DNA of 64,000 nt from contig NC_060024.1 of the NCBI RefSeq assembly GCF_021134715.1, forward strand, positions 558,001 to 622,000. The letters run 5' to 3'. Origin of the DNA: Daphnia pulex (lineage: Eukaryota; Arthropoda; Branchiopoda; Diplostraca; Daphniidae). The position numbers and the translations under genes were made by a program. The notes beneath the pieces were generated by a model, which ran no database searches, was not told the origin of the DNA, and saw nothing but the letters and a program-made list of their open reading frames with translations. Shown one piece after another: positions 55,019-64,000 of the stretch. Positions within the stretch are counted from its first letter, which is position 1; every line of letters begins with the position of its first letter.

Positions 55019-55775
55019 AATGGAGCACAACAAGAACACCAAATCAGTAATTATTACGGGAACACCTAAAAATTTTTGAGACAATAATAAATTGAAAAAA
55101 AACACTAAGATTTAACGGCGCTGTAATTTCTAGATTTGGTGTCTGTTCTCTGTGTGACTGACCGACTGTGTCTGTGTGTGACTACCTGACTGGGTACAGC
55201 TAACAGTGTAACTGTCCAAAGAAAAGAAAAGACTGCAGACGAAATTTAGGTTTAGGCAGACGGACAAAGTCAGTACTCAGCAGTCAGCACTCAGTAGATC
55301 CTATTTGAGTTCGGAGATCGGAGTCTAGATTAGACCCGTCTGGTGACCAAATTCAGTCAGGTTTGCAACTGGACTGTACTTGCAATTAATTAACGACGAA
55401 TGAATGTTAACGGTGCTGAACCGTTGTTAAATTTTAAATTGCAGACTTGCAGTTTTGAATTTGAAAAAAAAAATAAATATTTGCAAATTACTTGTTGCGA
55501 CACTAGTGCCCTCTGACATTAGCACAACTTGCCGCTAGAGGAGGACTCCAAGATTTTTTTTATCAAACCGTGCACGATTTTGTTCCAGTGATCTATCTCA
55601 TTTTCTGTGGCATCTGTTTTTGTTTTGTGTCATGTAAATTTTCCAAACAAAAACAAGGTCGGAAAAGAGTTCATTTTCTGCAACTTCTACACTTCCATTT
55701 TTGAATAACTGACTCGTTAAGGTGTGAAGAAGGAGGCAAAACATGAAATGAACTGAACAGTGGATTTAATTATTG
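55019..55775. promoter_or_regulatory. Divergent intergenic region BORCS5/ASB13-like
   Basis: About 750 bp between two divergent starts, so it holds both promoters. It includes GTGTGACTG-type short repeats at 55150-55190. No TATA box stands out. Confidence 0.4.
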
Positions 55776-57038
55776 ATGCAATTTCAAAAATCGGAAATGG
55801 ACCGCCTTTTAACTGAATGGCATCTTAACGAATCTCTCCAGAACAGGCACCCTGTATGTTATAACCAGCTACTTAGTTTATTTTATATTTATTTTATATT
55901 GTTTTGATTTTAATTGTTTGTTGTATACAAATAAATTTGGTATCATTGATTGTAAATTTATTCTTAGATGCATTATGCAGCAAAAAAGGGGAATATTGAA
56001 GTAATGAAAGCACTTATTAGTCGGGGCTATGTAGTGAATTGCATGACACCAACAGAACTAGTCACTCCTTTACATGAAGCAAGTTCAAAAGGGAATGTAG
56101 CTGCTGTGCAGTTCTTAATAGAAGAAGGTGCATGGGTAAGGAGTTCAATTTGATTGCTGTTTATCCTTCCTGTTTTCTCATACCTGAAGCTAATGTTTTC
56201 ATCATGCCAACAGATTAATGCCAGAAATATTGATGGTGCAACTCCACTGTGTGTGGCCTGTGCTGCAGGCCAAACAGAAGTAGCCAAGTTGTTGATTGAA
56301 AGTAATGCTTCTGTGAATCCCACAATTCTGATTGACCCTTTAAATTCACCTCTTCATGAAGCAGTGATGAAAGGTGAGTTATTTTCAGAATTAATATAGT
56401 GTTGTTATTTTCAATTGTTTCATAATGTAATTACTTATATTTGAAAGGTCATATTCAATGTGTGAAACTCTTAATATCTAAAGGAGCAAAATTGAATGCT
56501 GCAGATCGACACTATGGAACACCTCTTCATGCAGCATGTGTTGCTTACAAAATTAATTTAGACTGTATTTTGTCATTGATACAAGCAGGTGATTTAACCA
56601 TTAATGAGCAATTAATTGTTTGTTTCTAGAAAATCTTGCTTTTCTGTTAGGTGCTGATGTCAATGCCACAATAGTACATAAGGCTCCTCTTCATATTGCT
56701 GCGTAAGTTCATTAAGGTTCGTATCTATGACTAAAACAAAATTAACGTAATTTTTGTGCCAAGGCAGATATCGTAACCTGTTTTCGGTGGTGCAGTTGCT
56801 GCTGAATTATGGTGCTGATGTATACATGAGAGACAACTTGGGAAAACGTCCTAAAGAGTTGGCTAAACCCAATTCAGCTGTTAAAAGGCTATTGCATGAT
56901 TATGAAATCAATCCCAGAACTCTTAGTGATTGCTGTCGGTTAGCAATTCTTCAGTCTTTTGTTGTAGGGAAAAATTCAATGGTCATTAAACAATTAGGAC
57001 TTCCGAAGAAGATTATACAATTTATTTTCAGTTGTTAG
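55776..57038 (+). CDS. ASB13: Ankyrin repeat and SOCS box protein, ASB13-like
   Basis: Exons 55776 (or the inner ATG 55797)-55853, 55968-56135, 56214-56373, 56448-56588, 56651-56702 and 56768-57038. About six ankyrin repeats are visible (HYAAKKGNIEV, TPLHEASSKGN, TPLCVACAAGQTEV, SPLHEAVMKGHIQCV, TPLHAACVAY, APLHIA). The C-terminal SOCS box contains LSDCCRLAILQS and LGLPKKIIQFI. Such proteins are substrate receptors of Elongin B/C-Cullin 5 ubiquitin ligases. All introns are GT-AG and 60-115 bp. The upstream ATG 55776 is in frame with 55797; either could start. Orthology to ASB13 among ASB proteins is likely but not proven. Confidence 0.85.
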
Positions 57039-57767
57039 ACATCAAGAACAATTTCACTTTTCTGCTCTACATAATCCTTCTCTATAACTTCAACTAAATT
57101 TGATTTAACACTAGATCCTGGAAATTTGATATTGTTTTCATCAATGGGGCCATGATTTGTTTCTGTGCCTAAATTTGTTGAGGGGACTGAACAGTCTGAG
57201 TCTGTGTCTTCATAGAGGGCTACATCCTATTGGGAAAGCAATTAAGAGTTTAACCTTTTGTATAGATTCAGCATTAATTTATGTGAATACAAACCATTTC
57301 TATTACTGGTCCACTCGCCCCATCTATATTTTGTATATCATAGATGGTTTTTTTATTCGGATCACTCAAAATTTCTTCTTGAACTTTGACATTTGCTTTC
57401 ATTATTTGAGGTAGAAATTCTTTAACCTAAAGTACACAATTTTCTCAAGCTTAAGGAAACTCTTGGTCTTATTAAATTAATTCTGATCTAAAATCTGTTT
57501 CTATGTTTACCCTCTGCAAAGACAGAGATGGCTGGATTTTAAAAGTTCCATTAGAACGCTTTTTTTCTTGTAGAAGAGAGAAAACAAGATTTTCTTTTGC
57601 TGCAAACAGATAAAGAAGTAAATTTTAATACATATGTTTACCTAACATAAAAACTAATTAACTTGGGAAAACGTACTTTTAACTTTCGAACCTTCTACAT
57701 CGAGCAGTGCTGTGGAATGCCGAGTGGACTTTAAAAGACCATCTTGTGAACCTAAATCAGATGTCAT
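57035..57767 (-). CDS. NOPCHAP1: NOP protein chaperone 1 (C12orf45 homologue)
   Basis: Exons on minus: 57767-57677, 57599-57511, 57426-57295 and 57226-57035. The protein has VKEFLPQIMKANVKVQEEI, then YDIQNIDGASGPVIEMDVALYE, which is the conserved core of NOPCHAP1, and an acidic serine-rich C-terminus with IKFPGSSVK. In mammals it hands NOP58 to the RUVBL1/2-containing R2TP machinery during box C/D snoRNP assembly. Introns of 68-84 bp are GT-AG. Its stop codon overlaps the ASB13-like stop on the other strand. Confidence 0.85.
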
Positions 57768-58083
57768 TTTTCCGTAGTTAGAATCAGAACCTTCGAAGAC
57801 GAGTGGCTTTTGTCAATAATCAATTAATTTTGTGGAAAAATCCAATGAAATCCGCCTAGCACGTGTCCAAATTTTGTAAGGCGTAAACACAATTAATTAT
57901 CGATTATTGTAAACCATCGATATCTACGAAAAAAAATGATAGGCCTAGGCCTACTAAAAACTAATGAAGAATTATGTTAGTAATTTGCTGAACCCGCTGA
58001 ACCATTTGTTTATACAATCGGTTTGCACGATAAAAAATAGTTTCGAATAGAAGGAGATGACTGAGATTTTAATTTTAATTTTA
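57768..58083. other. NOPCHAP1 5' flank
   Basis: No gene. AT-rich, probably the promoter region. Confidence 0.4.
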
Positions 58084-58112
58084 TTCGTAGTGTGTGTAGT
58101 TTCCCGATAGGG
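58084..58112. repeat. Left inverted repeat of exon-mosaic region
   Basis: TTCGTAGTGTGT..AGTTTCCCGATAGGG. Its inverted partner at 61260-61315 has the same two blocks separated by an extra 27 bp. Confidence 0.65.
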
Positions 58113-58854
58113 ATTTATCGGCAAACGACCCTGTCTCCTCCCACCCACCACCCCACCCCACCCGACCCCACTCTACCCACCTCCTACTCCGACTGTGCGA
58201 CGACGTCTCTTTCTTCTACGGCTCGATAGCTGTTTTCGGGGTTTTTTACTCGATTTCTCTCTGGGAGGTGGCGCTGTTCCTCTCGGAGAGATAGGGAAAC
58301 GATTTTCGTTTGGGGGGTTCCATTGTTCTTTTATGCGATTTGCGGGGGTTTTCGTCACGGTATTCAAATTGCGACCGTCTTGTAGAGGGGATGCTTTTAC
58401 ATTGCAACGTCGTGATCCCGCTTTGATTGAGATAATGGGGTCGTTGTGATTTAAATGTAAAAAATAATCGCTTATTTTTAGTTAGTTTTTCTCCCGACAG
58501 GTGGTTCTGACGCCAATCCATAATTCAAGGCCGTCGAACTTCAACGCGGCCTTGGATTGGATTCAAAAACAAAACAAAAACAAAACAAGGCTGGCTGCTA
58601 ATCAATCAAATCAACTGAATCAAGGCAAGTTTAAAGCAAAATGTAGTCAAATTTTAAATAATGTAGGTAGTATAATCCTTTGATTGTAAATTATTTTCCC
58701 TACTACGTAAAGCTGGTACAATAGCCGTACGGTTTTTTATATACCGTAAAGCATTCATTCATCATGGAGTCCAGGTATAAATAATTAAATTCTGTTGGTC
58801 TCTTATTGAAATAAAATTGTCCTTACTTAACGAAATTCAACTTTGGATATATCA
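58113..58854. other. GC-rich flank with short open frames
   Basis: C-rich then G-rich DNA. A plus frame at 58501-58683 begins after the acceptor-like CTCCCGACAG and encodes NFNAALDWIQKQNKNK, and a basic minus frame lies at 58246-58521. Neither shows a domain; either might be a real short exon. Confidence 0.3.
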
Positions 58855-58986
58855 ATGGATGATTTACGATGTGATGGTAGAACAATGCTGGATTATCACC
58901 CTATAATTCTTGAAACTACATTAGTTTCCAATGCCAGTGGATCGGCAAGGCTGAGACTTGCAAACTCATCAACATCTGGAAAATGA
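58855..58986 (+). pseudogene. EXOSC7/RRP42 N-terminal exon fragment
   Basis: Encodes LRCDGRTMLDYHPIILET, then LVSNASGSARLRLANS, the RNase PH-fold start of exosome subunit RRP42. The sequence departs from the family after LANS and stops. It is a detached exon, not a complete gene. Confidence 0.7.
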
Positions 58987-59129
58987 AATTTGCAAATTCC
59001 TACAAAGATCCTATGCTTCAGGTGATACTTAATTAATTTATGTCAACTTTCTTTATTGACACGACAGCAATGTTGGGTCATGTATGTTGACATATTGATA
59101 TAGCTGATGTGATATTTCCACCAATCAAC

Positions 59130-59363
59130 AATTTCTCATGAAACATTTTAATGGTATTAAAAAAGATCATGAATCAATGTGGAGGGAACCCTTATGATGC
59201 AGTGTCATTGGCTGAGAAATCGGCCCTTTATGCAACACAAATTCCATCTATTAAAAAAGCAACCATGGACGGATGTCAACATGAACTGGAGCTCTCAGAT
59301 GATCCTTATGATACCAAGAGACTAAACACAGAGAACATTCCTTGTGTACTGACTTTGATGAAG
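59130..59363 (+). pseudogene. EXOSC7/RRP42 middle exon fragment, plus copy
   Basis: Encodes CGGNPYDAVSLAEKSALYAT, IPSIKKATMDG, then LELSDDPYDTKRLNTENIPCVLTL as in EXOSC7. A one-base shift occurs near 59172. The same DNA occurs inverted at 61000-61190. It ends in AAG/GTTTGT, a donor, and the next exon downstream belongs to eIF3d. Confidence 0.75.
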
Positions 59364-59418
59364 GTTTGTAGGTTAAAACTTTGAATTTGAAATAAATAGT
59401 CTAATACTAAGTTTTCAG

Positions 59419-60144
59419 GAGGTGGTGTCCTGGTGGCACGTTGCGAACATGACGCTGTCACCGTTGGATCGGCTGGTGATAACCAATTTATCAACATCAA
59501 AGCTCTTAATGAATGGGACTCAAGGGTATGCATATTTACTGTTCGTAATGAAACTGTGTCTTTAAAATAATTTTGTACTTCAAGTTGTCTGGTGAAGTCG
59601 AATGGCGCCAGAAACTGGACACTCAGCGAGGTGCTGTTCAGGCCAACGAGCTGAAGAATAATGCATGCAAGCTAGCAAAATGGACTGTGCAAGCTCTGCT
59701 CGCCAACTCTGATTGGATTAAATTCGGGTATGTGAAGGCTCCTGTTGTCCTTCGAACATTATTGTAACTAATATTGTTTGCTTCAGATATGTTTCACGTA
59801 TGCACTTACGAGATACATCGCGTCGTGTAATCCTTGGAACACAGCAGTTCCACCTGTCAGATTTCGCATCGCAAATCAACCTTAATATCGACAATGCTTG
59901 GGGCATTCTCCGTTGGATTAATGATTTGTGTATGAAGGAAGAGGATGGCAAATATTTGTTGGTGAAGGATCCTAACAAGCCCGTCATCCGCCTTTACAAG
60001 GTGCCCGATAACACGTTTGAGAGCGACGATGAAGCATTTTTCGGAGAAGGAGAAGGTTTGAAACCAATCAATATCGTAACGTGCGTGTGTAACTGCTGGC
60101 TTACTTTTATTGCTTGGGTGTTGGCCTCTCTTTTTTTTTACTAG
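59419..60144 (+). pseudogene. eIF3 subunit d, C-terminal exons
   Basis: Exons 59419-59525, 59585-59727 and 59787 onward encode [88 protein letters not shown], then [15 protein letters not shown]. This is the last third of eIF3d, with its own introns of 59 bp. The cap-binding N-terminal part is absent. Joined to the upstream EXOSC7 exon the phases do not agree. An AATAAA lies at 60154. It is either a partial duplicate or a 5'-truncated gene. Confidence 0.8.
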
Positions 60145-60583
60145 CAAAGATTAAATAAACACGTCCAAGCAGTTAATCAAATTTCCCTACATTTGTACGC
60201 CGTGTTACGTTTTGCTTGAATTCGAAGCTCGAGCTTTGTATTTATGTATAATATCTAACCACTAGTGGAAGTGCTTGGCTTCTTGGGGGAAAAAAACCTA
60301 ATTAGATATGCGACATGACTTAAGGTAGTTTTAAAAAAAGCGCTATAAAACGCATGATTTCATAACGACAACTACGAAATGGTAAATAACAATGTATTCA
60401 TTTTTTACACATGAATAGAAGACGAGTAACGGCTGATAGAAACAAAAGAACAGCTCTTCCACTAATTCCCCAATCTACAACAATACTACGTTTGTAATGA
60501 TCGTTACATGGAATAAAGCACTTATGAAGCTTCCAGTTTACTTATACAGCGTTACTTTGATTGATTTCATCAAAAACATACCC
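60145..60583. other. 3' flanks of the convergent fragments
   Basis: AATAAA at 60154-60159 fits the eIF3d fragment. Otherwise nothing recognised. Confidence 0.4.
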
Positions 60584-61010
60584 TTATTTGTCTTGAGCGA
60601 GATTGATGTCTTCAGGTGGGTTACTGCAGTGAACAACAATTATGATGTTCGTTTCAGTCATCGGGTAAGCAAGCCAACGAATATCTTGACCGATCCCGTG
60701 AACTTCCTTTTCAGTAGATTCAGCAAATCTTTTCACAATTGAATTAGGGGTAGCACCTGATATGGGCTCGACTTTTAGCATAACCATATTCGTCTCTACG
60801 GTATATCGATCAACTTCCACAACGCTTTTTCCAACCTCTTGCGCAGTAACAGCCAATTGACCAATTGTTTGGTGAAAATATGATCTTGAGCTACCCTGGT
60901 AGGTCCCTTTGAAAGTGACAAAATTCCGGCTGCGGCCAAAATACCCGCCTGCCGCATTCCTCCTCCAAGTGCTTTTCGACAACGATGAGCCTGAGTATGA
61001 GTGTTATTGA
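60584..61010 (-). pseudogene. L-threonine aldolase, C-terminal half, frameshifted
   Basis: On minus it encodes [33 protein letters not shown], then [40 protein letters not shown] and VHCSNPPEDINLA. This is the C-terminal domain of the PLP enzyme that splits threonine to glycine and acetaldehyde. The PLP-lysine part is absent. CAATTGGTCAATTGG at about 60860 holds an extra 8-bp copy that shifts the frame. Confidence 0.75.
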
Positions 61011-61190
61011 ATACCTCCAGTTCATGTTGATATCCATCCATGGTTGATATTTTAATAGATGGAATTTATGTTGCATAAAGGGCCGATTTCACAGCAAATG
61101 ACACTGCATCATAAGGGTTCTCTCCACATTCATGATCTATTTTAATGCCATTAAAATGATTCATGAGAAATTGTTGATTGGTGGAAAAAT
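61011..61190 (-). pseudogene. EXOSC7/RRP42 middle exon fragment, minus copy
   Basis: The inverted partner of 59130-59310 (FNGIKIDHECGENPYDAVSF, KSALYAT). It has TAA in place of CAA after YAT and then runs directly into threonine aldolase sequence at HTQAHRC, with no intron between. Confidence 0.7.
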
Positions 61191-61259
61191 GAGAAATTGA
61201 TGATTGGTGGAAATATTGACAAATTCCCCCCAAAAAACCTAAACCCCGTGAAAAAAACA

Positions 61260-61315
61260 CCCTATCGGGAAACTCGCGCGCGAAGCAAGGGATCGGCATG
61301 TGTACACACTACGAA
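61260..61315. repeat. Right inverted repeat of exon-mosaic region
   Basis: The reverse complement reads TTCGTAGTGTGT, 27 extra bases, then AGTTTCCCGATAGGG. Pairs with 58084-58112. Confidence 0.65.
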
Positions 61316-62122
61316 CGGTGCGATGGTTTAGCCTAGCATGTGGCGCCACGACAATTTAATTTATCATTAGATCAATTAAAGCTATAATTAGGATTAAAAT
61401 ATAAAATTCATAACAAATACAAAATAAATAATAGAATGTAATAGCTAGTTGAATCTTGCTTTTGCCAATGGTGTTAATAAAAAAATCTTTAAGACTACTT
61501 TCTTACTAGGTACATTAGAAGTTTAATTCATAAATGATCCAATTATTAGAAAAAAACATTGGTGAAAATATATTTTTTTGTTATCTTATTAGTTATTACA
61601 AGAAATTAACTAGCTTAGCGCTTAGCGGCCTTAGCCTATGTCGCTTGTCAGTTGTCTCTCAGCCCAAGCCATGTTCTTCAGTTACTGATTATTCAAATCA
61701 TAAGGCAGTAACAGTTTTACCCTGCAGGCGACAGCACTTGTATTCCTCAAACTTTCGTTGGCACCAACGGGCAACGGCGTTCTCAGTTTTCTTCTGATCG
61801 CGTGGCGAAATCAAACTAAACGCAAATTTGGGTAAAGTTCGAAGAAGATATGAAATTTATGAACATCAATAGTTTTATAGCGAGTTCTGTAACTTTGTGT
61901 GTGAAATTAAGTTTTTTATTTTACTTGCGTTGGTATTTGAGTATGCCGGTACATCGAATTGTTCTTATCAAAAATCATCTGCATTTTCGGCCATATTGCC
62001 ACTTAGTTGGCAGTACTTTTACTTATTAGTTGATTAATTGATGCTTAATATTATAAAACATTAAACTAAAGTTTCCTCTTTTTTTTCTCCATAGCTTAAG
62101 AAGTAGGTCACCAACCTGTACC
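61316..62122 (+). other. Ars2 5' flank and untranslated exon
   Basis: Mostly AT-rich. TTTTTTTCTCCATAG at 62081-62095 is a strong splice acceptor 28 bp before the Ars2 start codon, so a non-coding first exon lies upstream, perhaps in the GC-richer part at 61610-61800. Confidence 0.5.
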
Positions 62123-64000
62123 ATGGGGGACAGTGATGATGATTATGATCGTCGCAGAAGGGATAAGTTTAGAGGAGAACGAAGTGAGTACCGGGGAGCT
62201 GGAGAATCTGGAAGGAGAGAAGAAAGAGGCAATCCTAGGAGAGAAGAGTGGAATGATAGGTTGGTTTGACAAATGCTCTGTTATTTTTAAGCTGTTTAGT
62301 CCAATGCATGTTTCAAAGTAGAGGCATCATGGAACCGAGAAGAGGTGAATCTTGGTCTCAAAGAGGGTCTCGTTCTCAACCACGTCACGAATATCGCGAA
62401 TCTTACAGAGGTCGTGAAAGATACAGCCCAGCAGGTGGGTATGATGCACCACAAGCTCCAAAAAGGATGAGGCCTGACTGGTATGTTTTTCATACTAATA
62501 TTATGCTGCCATTTATTAATCTTGTAAAATGGTTTTAGGGAAGACAGGCGCTATGGATTTGATGCTGGTTATGGGCCCAACATTGGCTCTTCATGGGGTC
62601 AGAATGAACCAGTCATTAATACTCCACCAAACGCTGGAAACTTTAGTGGATCTTCTTCAAGGTAATGTTTTTATGGTAATTGTTAGTTGTGTAGGGTTAA
62701 TAATAATAATAAATAATGCCTGATTTTCCAGAGGGGAAGAATTTCCTACTCAACCACCAATGATGTCCTTTAAAGCTTTTCTGGCTGCCCACGATGATTC
62801 AATCTCTGACGAAGAAGCAGTTAAAAAGTATGCCGAGTACAAGCTAGAATTTCGTCGTCAGCAGCTGAATGAATTTTTCACAAGCCACAAGGATGAAGAG
62901 TGGTATGTTTTTGCTTGTTTTTTTTCTTGTTTTTACAAGTGTTAATATCAAATTTAATCAATATTTTAAGAATTTCTTATAAGTTTTCTTTTAAAGACTT
63001 GTGTGTTGTGTATTGCATTGAATTTTTCTGGTAACTAAATTATTTATAAGTTTTGCCGCGTGTAATCGGATTTCGGATAACCAATTTACATATATTTAAT
63101 CCCCCCTGTTTTTCAGCCGATTGACATAGCTGCTATTGACGTCCCTCCGTTTATTTCAACCATCTCCGACCTTTCTATAAGGTGCCATACCATCTGTCAA
63201 AAGCTACTTGAAAATCAATTTTTTAACTGTGTGAACATGAAATGAACAGATCTCCAAAGTGTGCGTTAGAGTAGGGTTCAACTGCGCGCAATGCAGTGGT
63301 CAGTTAGTAGCTAGGTTATAAAAAATCCGTACCGGGAGAACAGGTGAGGGAAATCTTGGCCTCTTGAAAAGTGTGGTCCCTAGCTGGTTATTTTAATTCG
63401 AAGTTTTCAACATTAATTCTGTTACTAATTTGTTTTATTATATTTTCCTCGAACGAATGTAGGTTTAAGTTGAAATATCACCCGGAAGAGAATCAAAAAC
63501 GGAAGAACGAGCATAAAGCTCATATTGAAGTAAGTTGTCTCTAATTTTGACAGATTCTGGTTGTAACTAATCAATTAATTCAATATAGTTACGCATGAAA
63601 ACTATTTTGGATTTAATGGCTGAGGGTTCTTTTGATCAAGTGACTATCGATGCGGATCAGTCAGAAAAGCTAGTAAAACTTCTTGACACCGTGGTAATTA
63701 AACTCGAAGGTGGGAATGAGTTAGATCTTCAGGTCCTTGACAACCCTCCTCAACCAACCGCCGATAAGGTTTGTCTATTTAATTTCCTTTAATTGGTTAT
63801 AACTGATTTTTTAAAAATCATTTCACTTTCATAATTGAAGCAGCCTATTAAAATCCAAGAGAAGGTTATCAAGGAGATTGAAGATAAAGAAAATGATGAT
63901 TTGGGCGAAGGCGACGATGCTAAAGAAGATGGTGTGATCGAGGACTCCAAAATGGAAATTAGCTCTGACCCAAAAAGTCCTAATAACAGTAGGAATTCAT
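62123..64000 (+). CDS. SRRT: Ars2/SRRT (serrate RNA effector), 5' part
   Basis: Exons 62123-62259, 62322-62480, 62539-62661, 62732-62902, 63463-63529, 63589-63768 and 63841 (or 63844) to beyond the window. The start [17 protein letters not shown] is the signature of the family, followed by an arginine-rich low-complexity stretch, [53 protein letters not shown] and [16 protein letters not shown] (N-terminal SERRATE/Ars2 domain), then an acidic region. Ars2 binds the nuclear cap-binding complex and directs transcripts to microRNA processing, 3' end formation or decay. Introns are 58-71 bp except one of 560 bp. Confidence 0.95.

Noticed and set aside
58195..58449. Plus-strand ORF of 84 codons
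   Set aside because: Low-complexity, antisense to an equally open basic frame, no domain and no splice context. Not reported as a gene.
59130..59363. First read as part of threonine aldolase
   Set aside because: Its motifs (NPYDAVS, SDDPYDTKRLNTENIPC) are those of exosome subunit EXOSC7/RRP42. Threonine aldolase begins only at the [10 protein letters not shown] stretch on the minus strand.
61011..61190. Functional chimeric EXOSC7-threonine aldolase gene
   Set aside because: An in-frame TAA after YAT and the 8-bp duplication near 60860 break the frame.

Overview
Eukaryotic (arthropod) genomic DNA. Canonical GT-AG introns of about 50-90 bp, animal single-copy genes and a dense mix of gypsy, copia, DIRS-like and LINE retrotransposons, PIF/Harbinger elements and MITEs suggest a small crustacean such as Daphnia. 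The species is an inference from intron size and element types, not something read directly.

Layout. (1) 1-11946: repeats and decayed elements. These are a truncated LTR element with an initiator-Met half-tRNA primer site (199-2291), degenerate tandem repeats, a PIF/Harbinger fragment, a 5-6 kb inverted-repeat unit carrying a broken integrase and a RING-finger ORF (about 2842-8605), and the 3' part of an env-bearing retroelement (8960 to about 11500). (2) 11947-39162: one gypsy retrotransposon on the minus strand, defined by two matching LTRs and a 5-bp target duplication (TTAAC at 11942-11946 and 39163-39167). It has been inflated to 27.2 kb by nested insertions: a complete PIF/Harbinger transposon (15048-18300); a copia element (18427-32800) that itself holds a second gypsy (18891-22897) and a LINE (25348-30641); and, where gag should be, a 5.9-kb AT-rich block with five unrecognised small ORFs in divergent and convergent pairs. 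Two same-length (796 bp), apparently identical TIR elements interrupt two of those ORFs. (3) 39168-51100: AT-rich spacer with perfect palindromes, a TA-flanked MITE, a DIRS-like fragment, a full-length but broken I-like LINE (44308-49798, 13-bp target duplication), and a fold-back repeat cluster. (4) 51100-64000: host genes. They are a tetraspanin (-), BORCS5 (-), ASB13-like ankyrin/SOCS (+), NOPCHAP1 (-, overlapping ASB13 tail to tail by 4 nt), a mosaic of EXOSC7, eIF3d and threonine-aldolase exons between inverted repeats (58084-61315), and the 5' part of Ars2/SRRT (+), which runs off the window.

How the genes work together: there are no operons. The host genes are independent housekeeping or signalling loci (lysosome positioning, ubiquitin ligase receptor, snoRNP assembly, nuclear cap-complex RNA processing). 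The most unusual observations are the spliceosomal-intron-like insertions inside the copia coding region, the intact-looking unknown ORF cluster hit by twin TIR elements, and the exon mosaic next to Ars2.
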